A stretch of DNA of 33,281 nt from Pseudomonadota bacterium (lineage in GTDB: Bacteria; Pseudomonadota; Gammaproteobacteria; Burkholderiales; Burkholderiaceae_F), in the NCBI GenBank assembly GCA_029778535.1, contig JAKOQB010000092.1:1-33281 (forward strand), written 5' to 3'. Position 1 is the first letter of the stretch. Every line of letters starts with the position of its first letter. The notes below the pieces were generated by a model. It was not told the DNA's origin, did no database searches, and worked only from the letters and a program-made list of their open reading frames with translations. Of the stretch, positions 17,337 through 27,472 are shown piece after piece. The translations under genes and the position numbers were made by a program.

Positions 17337-18604
17337 GTTCCGGCAGCGGCAGCGCGGCCTTCGCACGGCGCGATGGCGCGCTTTGCTGCGAGGACGTCTC
17401 GCTGGTCGAGATCGCGCAGCGCTTCGGCACGCCGACGTACGTCTATTCGCGGCGCGCGATCGAGCGGGCGTACGAAGCGTACGCGAACGCGATCACCGGT
17501 CGGCCCGCGCTGATCTGCTACGCGATGAAGGCCAACTCCAACCTCGCCATCCTGAACCTGCTCGCCCGCCAAGGCAGCGGCTTCGACATCGTGTCCGGGG
17601 GCGAGCTGGCGCGCGTGCTTGCCGCCGGCGGCGATCCGCACCGGACCGTGTTCTCCGGCGTGGGCAAGAGCGAGGCCGAGATCGAGCAGGCACTGCGCGC
17701 CGACATCCTGTGCTTCAACCTCGAATCGGTGCCGGAACTGCAGATGATCGAGCGCGTGGCGGCGCGGCTGGGCCGGCGCGCGCGCGTGTCGGTGCGTGTC
17801 AATCCGGACGTCGATCCGAGCACGCACCCGTACATCTCGACCGGGCTGAAGGGCAACAAATTCGGCGTCGCGTATGCGGACACGCTGCCGCTGTACCGGC
17901 GCGCAGCGCAGATGGCGCACATCGAAGTGGTCGGCATCGATTGCCACATCGGCTCGCAGATCACCGCGATCGCGCCCTACGTCGACGCGGCCGATCGCGT
18001 GCTCGATCTGGTCGACGCACTCGGCCGCGAAGGGATTCATCTTCTTCACATCGACTTCGGCGGCGGGCTGGGCATCCGCTACCGCGATGAGACGCCGCCC
18101 GATCCGGCCACGCTGATCGCCGCCGTGCTGGCGCGCGTCGACGCACGCGGGCACGGACGCAAGACGGTGATGTTCGAGCCGGGGCGCTCGATCGTCGGCA
18201 ACGCCGGCGCGCTGCTCACGCGCGTGAACATCGTCAAGCATGGCGAGCAGAAAAACTTCGCCATCGTCGACGCGGCGATGAACGACCTGCTGCGGCCCGC
18301 GCTGTACGGCGCGTGGATGGACGTGCAGCCGGTCGCGCAGCGCACCGCGACGCCGATCACGGTCGACGTCGTCGGGCCGGTGTGCGAATCGGGCGACTGG
18401 CTCGCGCGCGAGCGCGAGCTCGCGGTCGAAGCGGGCGACCTGCTCGCGGTGCTCGGCGCCGGCGCGTACGGCATGGCGATGGCGAGCAATTACAACTCGC
18501 GCCCGCGCGCCGCCGAAGTGCTCGTCGACGGCAGCTCCATGCACTGCGTGCGTCAGCGCGAGACGGTCGAGGAGCTGTTCGCGCGCGAAGCCGTGCTGCC
18601 CTGA
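17333..18604 (+). CDS. lysA: Diaminopimelate decarboxylase
   Basis: Last step of lysine synthesis: PLP-dependent decarboxylation of meso-diaminopimelate. The protein has 423 residues, normal for the family. Lys66 in CYAMKANSN is the expected PLP Schiff-base lysine. Other fold-III motifs are HIGSQI, HIDFGGGLGI, the phosphate-binding EPGRSIVGNAG, and VGPVCESGDWLA with the active-site cysteine. The ATG at 17333 overlaps the lptM stop, so translation is probably coupled. The frame is open further upstream inside cyaY, but the family N-terminus begins close to the chosen ATG. The last 52 bases overlap the 3' end of convergent msrQ. Confidence 0.97.
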   Translation: MSSGSGSAAFARRDGALCCEDVSLVEIAQRFGTPTYVYSRRAIERAYEAYANAITGRPALICYAMKANSNLAILNLLARQGSGFDIVSGGELARVLAAGGDPHRTVFSGVGKSEAEIEQALRADILCFNLESVPELQMIERVAARLGRRARVSVRVNPDVDPSTHPYISTGLKGNKFGVAYADTLPLYRRAAQMAHIEVVGIDCHIGSQITAIAPYVDAADRVLDLVDALGREGIHLLHIDFGGGLGIRYRDETPPDPATLIAAVLARVDARGHGRKTVMFEPGRSIVGNAGALLTRVNIVKHGEQKNFAIVDAAMNDLLRPALYGAWMDVQPVAQRTATPITVDVVGPVCESGDWLARERELAVEAGDLLAVLGAGAYGMAMASNYNSRPRAAEVLVDGSSMHCVRQRETVEELFAREAVLP

Positions 18605-19281
18605 CGTTCACGCCAGCGGTGCAGCAGCCGCACGGCGAGCAGCGCGCCGGCCAGCAGCGCGTACAGCGCCGGCTCGTGGACGTTGTTCTTCGCCGCCCGC
18701 TGCCACCAAAAGTGCGCCACCACCAGCGGCGCGATAATGTAGACGGCGCGGTGCAGCCGCTGCCAGTTGCGGCCGCCGAGCCGCCTCACCATCCCATTGG
18801 TCGATGTGGCGGCGAGCGGAATCAGCAGCAGATAGGAAGCGAACCCGATCGTGATGTACGGGCGCTTCACGATGTCCTTCAGGATCGCGTCGAACGCGAA
18901 CCACTGGTCGAGCCCGACATACGCGAGCACGTGCAGCGACGCGTAGAAGAAGCAGAACAGCCCGGACATCCGGCGCAGCCGCACCGGCCACGCCCAGCCG
19001 GTCGCCCAGCGCAGTGGCGTGATCGTCAGCGTCACGCACAGCATCACCAGCGCCCAGGTGCCGAGCGAACGGATCACGAACTCGACCGGATTGGCGCCGA
19101 GCCCGCCGGCAAATCCAAAGTAGACGAGCCGGGCGAGGGGCAACAGCGCGAACGCGAACAGCAACGCGCGCAGGCGCACAAGGGCCGGCGGCGCCAGCAC
19201 GGCCGGCACGCGAGAAAACAACGGCACGCGCGCGAGCAGCGGCACGCCGGACAATGCGGTCGCTGCCGGTCGCGCCGCCAT
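18553..19281 (-). CDS. msrQ: MsrQ haem-binding inner-membrane subunit of methionine sulfoxide reductase
   Basis: MsrQ passes electrons from the quinone pool or a flavin reductase to periplasmic MsrP. The 242-residue protein has about six hydrophobic segments and the conserved haem-ligand histidines in FYASLHVLAYVG, WQRLHRAVYII and VVAHFWW. The ferric-reductase-like motif KRPYITIGF is also typical. The ATG at 19281 is one base after the msrP stop. The last 17 codons run into the lysA 3' end on the opposite strand, giving a Ser/Thr/Arg-rich tail that is not conserved. The N-terminus is longer than usual and rich in VPL/RVP repeats, so a start further inside, at TTG or GTG, cannot be excluded. 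Confidence 0.9.
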   Translation of the reverse strand: MAARPAATALSGVPLLARVPLFSRVPAVLAPPALVRLRALLFAFALLPLARLVYFGFAGGLGANPVEFVIRSLGTWALVMLCVTLTITPLRWATGWAWPVRLRRMSGLFCFFYASLHVLAYVGLDQWFAFDAILKDIVKRPYITIGFASYLLLIPLAATSTNGMVRRLGGRNWQRLHRAVYIIAPLVVAHFWWQRAAKNNVHEPALYALLAGALLAVRLLHRWRERQGSTASRANSSSTVSR

Positions 19282-19282
19282 C

Positions 19283-20230
19283 TCAGAAGTATCTCTTCAG
19301 GTCCATGCCGGCGTACAGAGACGCGACCTGATCGGCATAGCCGTTGAACATCAGCGTCGGCCGGCGCTTCGCGAACAGGCCGTCCTCGCCGAGGCGGCGC
19401 TCGGTCGCCTGGCTCCAGCGCGGGTGATCGACGTTCGGGTTCACGTTCGAGTAGAAGCCGTACTCGTTCGGCGCCGACTTCTGCCAGCTGTTGAGCGGCT
19501 GCTTCTCGACGAGGCGGATCCGCACCAGCGATTTCGCGCTCTTGAAGCCGTACTTCCACGGCACCACGATCCGCACCGGCGCGCCGTTCTGGTTCGGCAA
19601 GACAGCCCCATACATGCCGAACGTCAGCAGCGTGAGCGGATGCATGGCCTCGTCTAGCCGCAGTCCCTCGACGTACGGCCAGTCGAGGATGTGCGCGGAA
19701 AGTCCCGGCATCTGCTTCGGATCGGCCAGCGTGGTGAATTCGACGAACTTAGCGTTGCCGGTCGGCTCGACGCGCTTGATCAGCTCGGACAGCGAAAATC
19801 CCACCCAGGGAATCACCGCCGACCACGCCTCCACGCAGCGCAGCCGATAGATGCGCTCCTCGAGCGCAGCGAGCTTCATCAGTTCGTCGATGTCGAACGT
19901 ACGCGCCTTGCGCACTTCGCCGTCGACCTGCACCGCCCACGGGCGCGGGTGCAGCATCTTCGGCGCATAGCGCGCGGGATCTTCCTTGTCGGCGCCGAAT
20001 TCGTAGAAGTTGCAGTAACTGGTCGCGAAGTTCAACGGCGTGGGCCGCTCCATCGTCGAATACGGTCCGGGCTTTGCGTCCAGCTTGCGTTCCGGCTGCG
20101 CCTTCACCGCGGAGGCAACCCCGGTCAGGCCGAGCGCGGCGGCCGAGCGCAGCAGCGCGCGCCGCTGCTGCCAGACCACCGGCGGCGTGATCTCGGACGG
20201 GGCGATATCGGTGGGACGGCGAATCAACAT
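19283..20230 (-). CDS. msrP: MsrP periplasmic methionine sulfoxide reductase, molybdopterin subunit
   Basis: MsrP repairs oxidised methionine in periplasmic proteins using a Mo-molybdopterin centre. It has 315 residues. The N-terminus carries a twin-arginine export signal ([14 protein letters not shown]). Cys132 in [10 protein letters not shown] is the expected molybdenum ligand. [29 protein letters not shown] and [15 protein letters not shown] are strongly conserved. The ATG at 20230 has a GGAG site six bases upstream; an ATG further out (20293) adds 21 residues without family support. It is co-transcribed with msrQ, which starts two bases after its stop. It diverges from guaC. Confidence 0.95.
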   Translation of the reverse strand: MLIRRPTDIAPSEITPPVVWQQRRALLRSAAALGLTGVASAVKAQPERKLDAKPGPYSTMERPTPLNFATSYCNFYEFGADKEDPARYAPKMLHPRPWAVQVDGEVRKARTFDIDELMKLAALEERIYRLRCVEAWSAVIPWVGFSLSELIKRVEPTGNAKFVEFTTLADPKQMPGLSAHILDWPYVEGLRLDEAMHPLTLLTFGMYGAVLPNQNGAPVRIVVPWKYGFKSAKSLVRIRLVEKQPLNSWQKSAPNEYGFYSNVNPNVDHPRWSQATERRLGEDGLFAKRRPTLMFNGYADQVASLYAGMDLKRYF

Positions 20231-20347
20231 CTGAGGCTCCGCTTGCAGCTGACTTGTCGAACCTGCGCGCGCCACATTACACGGCAAGCGCACTCACTCG
20301 CTGTGACTCCCTGCCGGCGACACGGGTTCGGCGGCGGTCGCGCGCGT

Positions 20348-20368
20348 GTGGCACTAGACTTGTGCCAC
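20348..20368. repeat. Inverted repeat GTGGCAC-7-GTGCCAC before guaC
   Basis: Two perfect seven-base arms surround TAGACTT and end directly at the GGAG ribosome binding site (20369-20372) of guaC. The loop TAGACT could itself be the -10, in which case the site is an operator; if transcription starts upstream, it is an mRNA hairpin next to the ribosome binding site. Either reading implies control of guaC, but none is proved. Confidence 0.5.
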
Positions 20369-20378
20369 GGAGATCACC

Positions 20379-21428
20379 ATGCACATCGAACACGAAGTCA
20401 AGCTCGACTACAAGGACGTGCTGATCCGGCCCAAGCGTTCGACGCTGACGTCGCGGTCGGACGTCGACATTTCGCGCGAGTTCGAGTTCCGGCACGCCAA
20501 GCTGCGCTACCACGGCATTCCGATCGTCGCCGCCAACATGGACTCGACCGGCACGTTCGAAATGGCGCGCGCGCTCGACGCCTTCGGCCTTTCGACCGCC
20601 CTGCACAAGCACTACGACGATGCGCAGTACGTCGAGTTCTTCCGCACTCTGGAACGCAAGTCGGCGGCGTTCTATTCCATCGGCATTACGCGCACCGACG
20701 AGGAGAAGTTCCGGCGCGTGATGCAGGCATCTCCGGCCGATGCCCCTGCGGTGCAGTACGTATGCATCGACGTGGCCAACGGCTACCACGAGAACTTCGT
20801 CACCTTCGTGTCGCGCATCCGCGCCGCGTGGCCGCTGCTGGTGATCATGGCCGGCAACGTCGTCACCGGCGAGATGACCGAGGAGCTGATTCTGTCCGGC
20901 GCCGACATCGTCAAGGTCGGCATCGGCCCGGGCTCGGTGTGCACCACGCGCAAGATGACGGGCGTCGGCTATCCGCAGCTATCGGCCGTGATCGAGTGCG
21001 CCGACGCCGCGCACGGGCTCGGCGGCCTGATCTGCGCCGACGGCGGCTGCGCGACGCCGGGCGACGTAGCCAAGGCATTCGGCGGCGGCGCGGACTTCGT
21101 GATGCTGGGCGGCATGTTCGCCGGCCATGACGAATGCGGCGGCGAACTGATCGAACGCGAGGGCCGCAAGCTGCAACGCTTCTACGGCATGAGCAGCCGC
21201 GCCGCGATGCAAAAGCACGCGGGCGGCGTGGCCGAGTATCGCGCCGCCGAGGGCAAGGAGGTGCTGATTCCCTACCGCGGCCCGGTCTCCAGTACGGTGC
21301 AGGAGATCCTGGGCGGCGTGCGCTCCGCGTGCACGTATGTCGGCGCGCGCCGCCTGAAAGAATTGTCCAAGCGCACGACGTTCGTGCGCGTCACCCAGCA
21401 GGTGAACGAAGTGTTCGGCAACGACTAG
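20379..21428 (+). CDS. guaC: GMP reductase
   Basis: Converts GMP to IMP with NADPH in purine salvage. The 349-residue sequence fits the GuaC1 group. Cys188 in [19 protein letters not shown] is the catalytic cysteine of the IMPDH/GMPR family, and the two CBS domains of IMP dehydrogenase are absent, which separates it from gua[21 protein letters not shown] is the phosphate-binding region. GGAG lies six bases before the ATG. The gene stands alone, divergent from msrPQ and convergent with the cytochrome gene, 11 bases away. Confidence 0.96.
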   Translation: MHIEHEVKLDYKDVLIRPKRSTLTSRSDVDISREFEFRHAKLRYHGIPIVAANMDSTGTFEMARALDAFGLSTALHKHYDDAQYVEFFRTLERKSAAFYSIGITRTDEEKFRRVMQASPADAPAVQYVCIDVANGYHENFVTFVSRIRAAWPLLVIMAGNVVTGEMTEELILSGADIVKVGIGPGSVCTTRKMTGVGYPQLSAVIECADAAHGLGGLICADGGCATPGDVAKAFGGGADFVMLGGMFAGHDECGGELIEREGRKLQRFYGMSSRAAMQKHAGGVAEYRAAEGKEVLIPYRGPVSSTVQEILGGVRSACTYVGARRLKELSKRTTFVRVTQQVNEVFGND

Positions 21429-21439
21429 CGCCGTGCCGG

Positions 21440-22090
21440 TTATCGCAACCCGTCGATGTAATCGGCCACCGCCTTGATCTCGGCATCGGACAGGCGCGAC
21501 GCGATCTGCATCATCGGCACGCTGTTGCGGCGGGTGCCGTCGCGGAACGCCTTTAGCTGCGTCTCGACGTATTCGGCGTGCTGGCCGCCGAGCCGCGGGT
21601 ACTGGATCGGTATGCCGGCGCCGTTGGGGCTGTGGCAGCCGGCGCAGGCGGGAACGGCTCGCTCAGCGACGCCGGCGCGGTAAACGCGCTGCCCGAGCTG
21701 CAGCGTGTCCTTGTTGCGCGCGACCCCGGGCTTCAATGTCTGCGCCTCGAAATAGGCCGCGACGTTGCGCTTGTCGGCGTCTGAAAGCTGCCCCGCGAAC
21801 GCCGCCATCACGCTGCTGACGCGCGCCGACTTGTCCTCGGCCGGCTTGGTGAAATCGACCAGTTGCCGGTACAGGTACGAAGCGTTCTGGCCGGCGAGCT
21901 TGGGATTGGCGCTGATCGTCGAATTGCCGTCGGCCGCGTGACACGCGGCGCAAACCGACGACGCAATCTGCTGTCCCTTGGCTGGATCGACGTTGGCGGC
22001 CGCCTTGCTCTGCGCGATCGCAGCCGGCGCGATCATTGTGCAGATCAGCGCGGCGCTGGCAATCAGGCCGCGGCCAGTGCTTGAATTCAT
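21440..22090 (-). CDS. Dihaem cytochrome c4-type periplasmic protein
   Basis: A 216-residue secreted electron carrier. The signal peptide runs to about AIAQ (residue 27). Two haem c sites are present: C47-A-A-C50-H51 and C149-A-G-C152-H153. Met95 (SSVMAAFAG) and the NSVPMMQIA methionines are probable axial ligands. The two halves look like a duplicated class I cytochrome domain, as in cytochrome c4, which usually delivers electrons to a terminal oxidase. It diverges from ysxC, a conserved betaproteobacterial pairing. An ATG well upstream at 22453 is in frame but runs across ysxC and lacks support; the signal peptide fixes the start at 22090. Confidence 0.92.
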   Translation of the reverse strand: MNSSTGRGLIASAALICTMIAPAAIAQSKAAANVDPAKGQQIASSVCAACHAADGNSTISANPKLAGQNASYLYRQLVDFTKPAEDKSARVSSVMAAFAGQLSDADKRNVAAYFEAQTLKPGVARNKDTLQLGQRVYRAGVAERAVPACAGCHSPNGAGIPIQYPRLGGQHAEYVETQLKAFRDGTRRNSVPMMQIASRLSDAEIKAVADYIDGLR

Positions 22091-22190
22091 CGAGAGTCTT
22101 TCGTGGAAGATGCCGTCTTGTTGTTGGCCCGCCGGACCTGCTGGGCCCTCGGGCACGCCGCGCGCAGAAGTGCCGGGCGCGGCGGCCGCG

Positions 22191-22197
22191 TATTCTA
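22191..22197. promoter_or_regulatory. Overlapping divergent -10 elements (ysxC and cytochrome)
   Basis: The heptamer TATTCTA reads TATTCT on the plus strand, six bases before the ysxC GTG, and TAGAAT on the minus strand, five of six matches to the -10 consensus. Start sites on either side would give a leaderless ysxC mRNA and a leader of about 95 bases for the cytochrome gene. No clear -35 was found on either strand. Confidence 0.4.
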
Positions 22198-22202
22198 CCC
22201 AA

Positions 22203-24058
<1,856 letters not shown>

Positions 24059-24065
24059 CCGGATC

Positions 24066-25232
24066 GTGGAGACGATCCATATCCAGTCGGACCAGGCGCT
24101 GCGCCTCGACAGCGTGCCCACCGCGCCCTGCGCGGCCGGGTTCTACTGGCTCGACCTGACGCACGAGGAGTTCGGCGCCGATCCGGAAAGCCTGCGCGAC
24201 TTGGTCGTGCGGCTGACCGGCGCGCGGCTGTTCGACCTGCATCTGAAGGATGCGGCCAACCTGCAGCATCCGTCGTACTTCGAGTCGACATCGGACTACG
24301 ACATGCTGATCTTCCGCAAGCTCACGCCGATCGGCGACCGCTCGGTGCTGCCGCTGACCGATCTCGACCAGCATCCGCAACTGGCGTACCGCGGCCATCG
24401 GCTGCAGGAGATCGTCACGCGGCCGGTGACATTCTTCCTGTTCGAGCGCCTGCTGGTCACGGTGCGAAACGCGCAGTCGCGCACGATCGAGCAGGTGCGC
24501 ACGCGCCTTCTGGAATTCCGCTCGCGCCCGAGCCCGAAGACGGTGCTCGCGACCAACGAAGCACCGCTGACGCGGTTGCCGCAGCGCCCCGAGGAGCTTG
24601 TGCTGCGGCTGCTTAACGGCATGGTCGATCGCTATCTCGATCTGCGCCAGCCGCTGACCGACCGCCTCGACCGCTGGCAGCGCGCGCTGCTTGATCCGCG
24701 GCGGCCGTTCAGCGACTGGGGCGCGCTGCTCGATGCGCGGATCGAAATCCGCCGCCTCGAGCACCTGTGCGAGGAGCAGCACGACGCGCTGCAGGAGATG
24801 CGCGACACGTACCTCGAGGAAACGCCGGAGGCGCAGCAGAGCGACGCGTACCTGGTGCGAATCGCCGACGTGATCGAGCACATCCACCGCGTGCTGAACC
24901 ACGCGCGCCGCCTGGAATCGTCGCTCGAGACCGCGGTGCAGCTGCACTTCTCCGCCACCGCGCATCGAACCAATCAGGTCGTGCGCGTTCTGACGGTGAT
25001 CACCGCGGTATTCGCGCCGCTGACGCTGATCACGGGGATCTTCGGCATGAACTTCGAGACCATGCCGCTGCTGAAGCATCGCGAAGGCTTCTGGCTGACG
25101 ATCTTCGCCATGGCGGCGCTGGCCGCCGCGCTGCTGCTGTACTTCGCGGTCAACCGTGTGCTGAGCGACCGGCCGCTGCGGATGCGGCGCTGGTGGCGCG
25201 GCGGGTGGCGGCGCGAACCGCGCCGGAACTGA
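24066..25232 (+). CDS. CorA-family divalent metal transporter
   Basis: A 388-residue inner-membrane protein of the CorA/ZntB superfamily. The large N-terminal cytoplasmic domain and long stalk helix lead into two C-terminal membrane segments: residues about 305-325, then GMN at 327-329 (TGIFGMNFE), and about 345-365. The GMN motif at the pore loop is diagnostic. The gene has a GTG start seven bases after hemB, so it is probably co-expressed. Whether it carries magnesium, cobalt or zinc cannot be told from sequence. The C-terminus is strongly basic (RMRRWWRGGWRREPRRN). Confidence 0.88.
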   Translation: METIHIQSDQALRLDSVPTAPCAAGFYWLDLTHEEFGADPESLRDLVVRLTGARLFDLHLKDAANLQHPSYFESTSDYDMLIFRKLTPIGDRSVLPLTDLDQHPQLAYRGHRLQEIVTRPVTFFLFERLLVTVRNAQSRTIEQVRTRLLEFRSRPSPKTVLATNEAPLTRLPQRPEELVLRLLNGMVDRYLDLRQPLTDRLDRWQRALLDPRRPFSDWGALLDARIEIRRLEHLCEEQHDALQEMRDTYLEETPEAQQSDAYLVRIADVIEHIHRVLNHARRLESSLETAVQLHFSATAHRTNQVVRVLTVITAVFAPLTLITGIFGMNFETMPLLKHREGFWLTIFAMAALAAALLLYFAVNRVLSDRPLRMRRWWRGGWRREPRRN

Positions 25233-25241
25233 ACCATTCCC

Positions 25242-25772
25242 ATGCAAACGGCGAACCGATCGCGCCGCGCGCTGCTGGCAGTCCTCGGCGGTGCCGCGCT
25301 CGCAATAACGCGCTCGGCCCGCGCGCAGCCGGCGCTGCAGCCCTGGTCCGGCCCTCCAGCCGCGCCGCCGCTCGAACTGCGCACGCTCGACGGCCAGCCG
25401 CTGGCGCTGGCCGATCTGCGCGGCAGGGTCGTGCTGGTCAACTTCTGGGCCACGTGGTGCGAGCCGTGCATCGAGGAAATGCCGTCGCTGAAGCGGCTGC
25501 GCGACCGCCTCGGTGCCGCGCGCTGCGAGGTGCTGGCGGTCAACTATCAGGAAGGCGAGCCGCGCATCCGCGCGTTCCTGCAGAAGGTGCCGCTCGACCT
25601 TCCGATCGTGCGCGACACCGACGGCGGCGTGGCGCGCGCGTGGAAGGTGCGCATTTTCCCTACGACCTTTGTGGTCGATGCGGATCAGTCGATCCGCTAT
25701 CTGCGCACCGGCAGCCTCGACTGGACCGAGCCTGCAGTCGAGCACCGCATACGTGCGCTACTGCCGCGCTAG
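25242..25772 (+). CDS. TlpA-like thiol-disulfide oxidoreductase
   Basis: A 176-residue exported thioredoxin-fold protein. The N-terminal signal MQTANRSRRALLAVLGG ends near ARAQ; its paired arginines resemble a Tat signal but a Sec signal is equally possible. The redox site is Cys73-Glu-Pro-Cys76 in NFWATWCEPCIEEM, and the cis-proline lies in IFPTTFVVD. The family (TlpA/ResA) reduces periplasmic disulfides, often for cytochrome c maturation or resistance; its client here is unknown. It starts nine bases after the corA-like gene, ending the ysxC-hemB run. Confidence 0.88.
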   Translation: MQTANRSRRALLAVLGGAALAITRSARAQPALQPWSGPPAAPPLELRTLDGQPLALADLRGRVVLVNFWATWCEPCIEEMPSLKRLRDRLGAARCEVLAVNYQEGEPRIRAFLQKVPLDLPIVRDTDGGVARAWKVRIFPTTFVVDADQSIRYLRTGSLDWTEPAVEHRIRALLPR

Positions 25773-25783
25773 CGCCGCGGTCG

Positions 25784-25789
25784 TATAGT
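25784..25789 (+). promoter_or_regulatory. -10 (TATAGT) for the small ORF and transglutaminase
   Basis: TATAGT matches the -10 consensus at five of six positions and lies 12 bases after the tlpA-like stop codon. Transcription from about 25796 would leave a leader of roughly 54 bases before the small ORF. The -35 (CTGCCG at 17 bases) is weak. Confidence 0.45.
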
Positions 25790-25849
25790 TTTCGCGCCCT
25801 GCGCCGCCACGGGCAGAAATCGCTCTCGCCTTCCACACCAGGAGTTTGC

Positions 25850-25960
25850 ATGAGACTGCAGTCACGCATGACGGCGCGCGCCAGCCGCTCGCTCGCGCGC
25901 ATGAGCCAGTCCGCCCGCGGCACCGAGCTGCCGCCGCGACTCGATGTCAAACCGCGCTGA
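25850..25960 (+). CDS. Small ORF, 36 residues, unknown function, strong ribosome binding site
   Basis: Starts MRLQSRMTARASRSLARM and ends PRLDVKPR before TGA. AGGAG at 25840-25844 stands five bases before the ATG, an ideal Shine-Dalgarno arrangement and one of the best in the window. The peptide is very basic, with eight arginines, and has no membrane segment or recognised motif. It ends 20 bases before the transglutaminase ATG, which has its own AAGGAG. It could be a small protein, a leader peptide coupled to the downstream gene, or a remnant of a longer gene. The good ribosome binding site and promoter favour real translation; function is not known. Confidence 0.5.
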   Translation: MRLQSRMTARASRSLARMSQSARGTELPPRLDVKPR

Positions 25961-25980
25961 ACCCGAACCAAGGAGATCGT

Positions 25981-27069
25981 ATGCATCGCCGCTCGTTGCT
26001 CAAAGCCCTCCCGGCGGCAGGATTCGCCGCCGCACTTTCCCCTCCCGCCCGCGCTCAATCGGCGACGCCTGCCGTTCCGACCGGCTGGCGCACTTTCGAA
26101 GTCACGACCCGGATCGACATCGCGAAGGCCACCGGCCAGGCGCACCTGTGGGTGCCGCTGCCGCTGACGCAGGACACCGACTACTTCCGCACGCTGTCCA
26201 ACCGCTGGAGCGGCAACGCCGAGCAGGTCGAGATGGTGATCGATCCGACTTATCGCGCGGCGATGGCGGTGGCGCGTTTCAAGCCGGGCGAGCCGGCGCC
26301 GGCGCTGGAAGTCGTGAGCCACTTCACCGTGCGCGAGCGCAACGTGCCGCTGACGCCGGGCGCCGGCATGCAGGCGACCCGCGACGAACTCGCGCTCGCC
26401 CTGAAGGCGACCGAACTGCTGCCGACCGACGGCATCGTGAAGAAGACTTCCGACGCGATCACGAAAGGCGCGCGCACCGATGTCGCGCGCGCGCGCGCGA
26501 TTTACGATTGGGTGGTCGACAACACGGTCCGCGATCCGAAGACGCGCGGCTGCGGCGTCGGCGACATCAAGGCGATGCTGGAAACCGGCGCGCTCGGCGG
26601 CAAGTGCGCCGATCTGAATGCGCTGTTCGTGGGGCTCTGCCGCGCCGCCGGCGTGCCGGCGCGCGATGTGTACGGCGTGCGCGTGGTCGAATCACCGCGC
26701 GGCTACAAGAGCATGGGCAAGCTCGGCGACATCACCAAGGCGCAGCACTGCCGCGCCGAGTTCTATGCGCAGGGCATCGGCTGGGTGCCGGTGGACCCGG
26801 CCGACGTACGCAAGGTCGTGCTGGAAGAAAGGCCGAACCTGACGCTGAACGACGACGTGGTGAAGGTCATGCGCACGTTCCTGTTCGGCAACTGGGAAGG
26901 CAACTGGCTCGCGTACAACTACGCGCACGACGTGCGCCTGCCCGGCTCGAAGGGCGCGCCGATCGGATTCCTGCTGTATCCGCAGGCGGAAACGGCGGAC
27001 GGCCGGCGCGACGCGCTCGACCCGGAGAACTTCCGCTACAAGCTGACCTCGCGCGAACTGAGCGCGTAA
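25981..27069 (+). CDS. Tat-exported transglutaminase-like domain protein
   Basis: A 362-residue secreted protein. The signal MHRRSLLKALPAAGFAA has a near-perfect twin-arginine motif (HRRSLLK) and ends near ARAQ. The first half (about 35-140) is a beta-rich domain; the transglutaminase core has the triad Cys209 (GGKCADLNALFVGL), His256 (AQHCRAEF) and Asp272 (WVPVDPAD). Bacterial members act as papain-like proteases or cross-linkers; substrate unknown. AAGGAG lies before the ATG at 25981. The frame is open upstream to 25846 across the small ORF. It is convergent with hslR, 13 bases away. Confidence 0.88.
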   Translation: MHRRSLLKALPAAGFAAALSPPARAQSATPAVPTGWRTFEVTTRIDIAKATGQAHLWVPLPLTQDTDYFRTLSNRWSGNAEQVEMVIDPTYRAAMAVARFKPGEPAPALEVVSHFTVRERNVPLTPGAGMQATRDELALALKATELLPTDGIVKKTSDAITKGARTDVARARAIYDWVVDNTVRDPKTRGCGVGDIKAMLETGALGGKCADLNALFVGLCRAAGVPARDVYGVRVVESPRGYKSMGKLGDITKAQHCRAEFYAQGIGWVPVDPADVRKVVLEERPNLTLNDDVVKVMRTFLFGNWEGNWLAYNYAHDVRLPGSKGAPIGFLLYPQAETADGRRDALDPENFRYKLTSRELSA

Positions 27070-27082
27070 TTCCGCGGACGGT

Positions 27083-27472
27083 TCAGTCGCCGCGGCGCAG
27101 GCGGCGCAGCGCGCGCCCTTCCTTCTTGGTCGGGCGCCCCTTGATCGCCGCGGCGGGCTCGGTGCCGTAGCGCCGGCCCTCGGCCACGCGCGCGCGGCGC
27201 TCGATGCTGGCGGCCGTCTCCTCGTACAGTTCGCGCGCGACCGGCGCGGGGCCGCGCACGGCGGACAGCGCGCGCACGACGACCTCGACCCGCTGCGCGG
27301 CGAGCTGGATCTCGATGCGCTCGCCGCAGCGCACGTCGTGCGCGGGCTTCACCCGCTCGCCCGCCACGCGCACGCGGCCCAGATCGATCTCGCGCGTGGC
27401 AATCGAGCGCGTCTTGAAGAAGCGCGCGGCCCACAGCCACTTGTCGAGCCGGACGCGGTCGATGTCACTCAT
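27083..27472 (-). CDS. hslR: Hsp15-type S4-domain RNA-binding protein
   Basis: A 129-residue protein. An S4 RNA-binding domain covers about residues 7-70 (VRLDKWLWAARFFKTRSIAT, then GRVRVAGERVKPAHDVRCG), followed by a basic tail (IKGRPTKKEGRALRRLRRG). Hsp15 of E. coli binds 50S subunits carrying a stalled nascent chain and helps recycle them after heat stress; this role is transferred by family. The ATG at 27472 overlaps the cutA stop as ATGA, ending a four-gene coupled run with the ABC exporter. Confidence 0.9.
   Translation of the reverse strand: MSDIDRVRLDKWLWAARFFKTRSIATREIDLGRVRVAGERVKPAHDVRCGERIEIQLAAQRVEVVVRALSAVRGPAPVARELYEETAASIERRARVAEGRRYGTEPAAAIKGRPTKKEGRALRRLRRGD

Noticed and set aside
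17138..18544. 468-codon minus-strand frame opposite lptM and lysA
   Set aside because: Antisense to well-supported genes, with the typical His/Arg/Asp-rich mirror composition.
27072..27095. Hairpin between the transglutaminase and hslR stops as a shared terminator
   Set aside because: Arms are short CCGCGG palindromes with a bulge, overlap the hslR end and have no T-tract on either strand.
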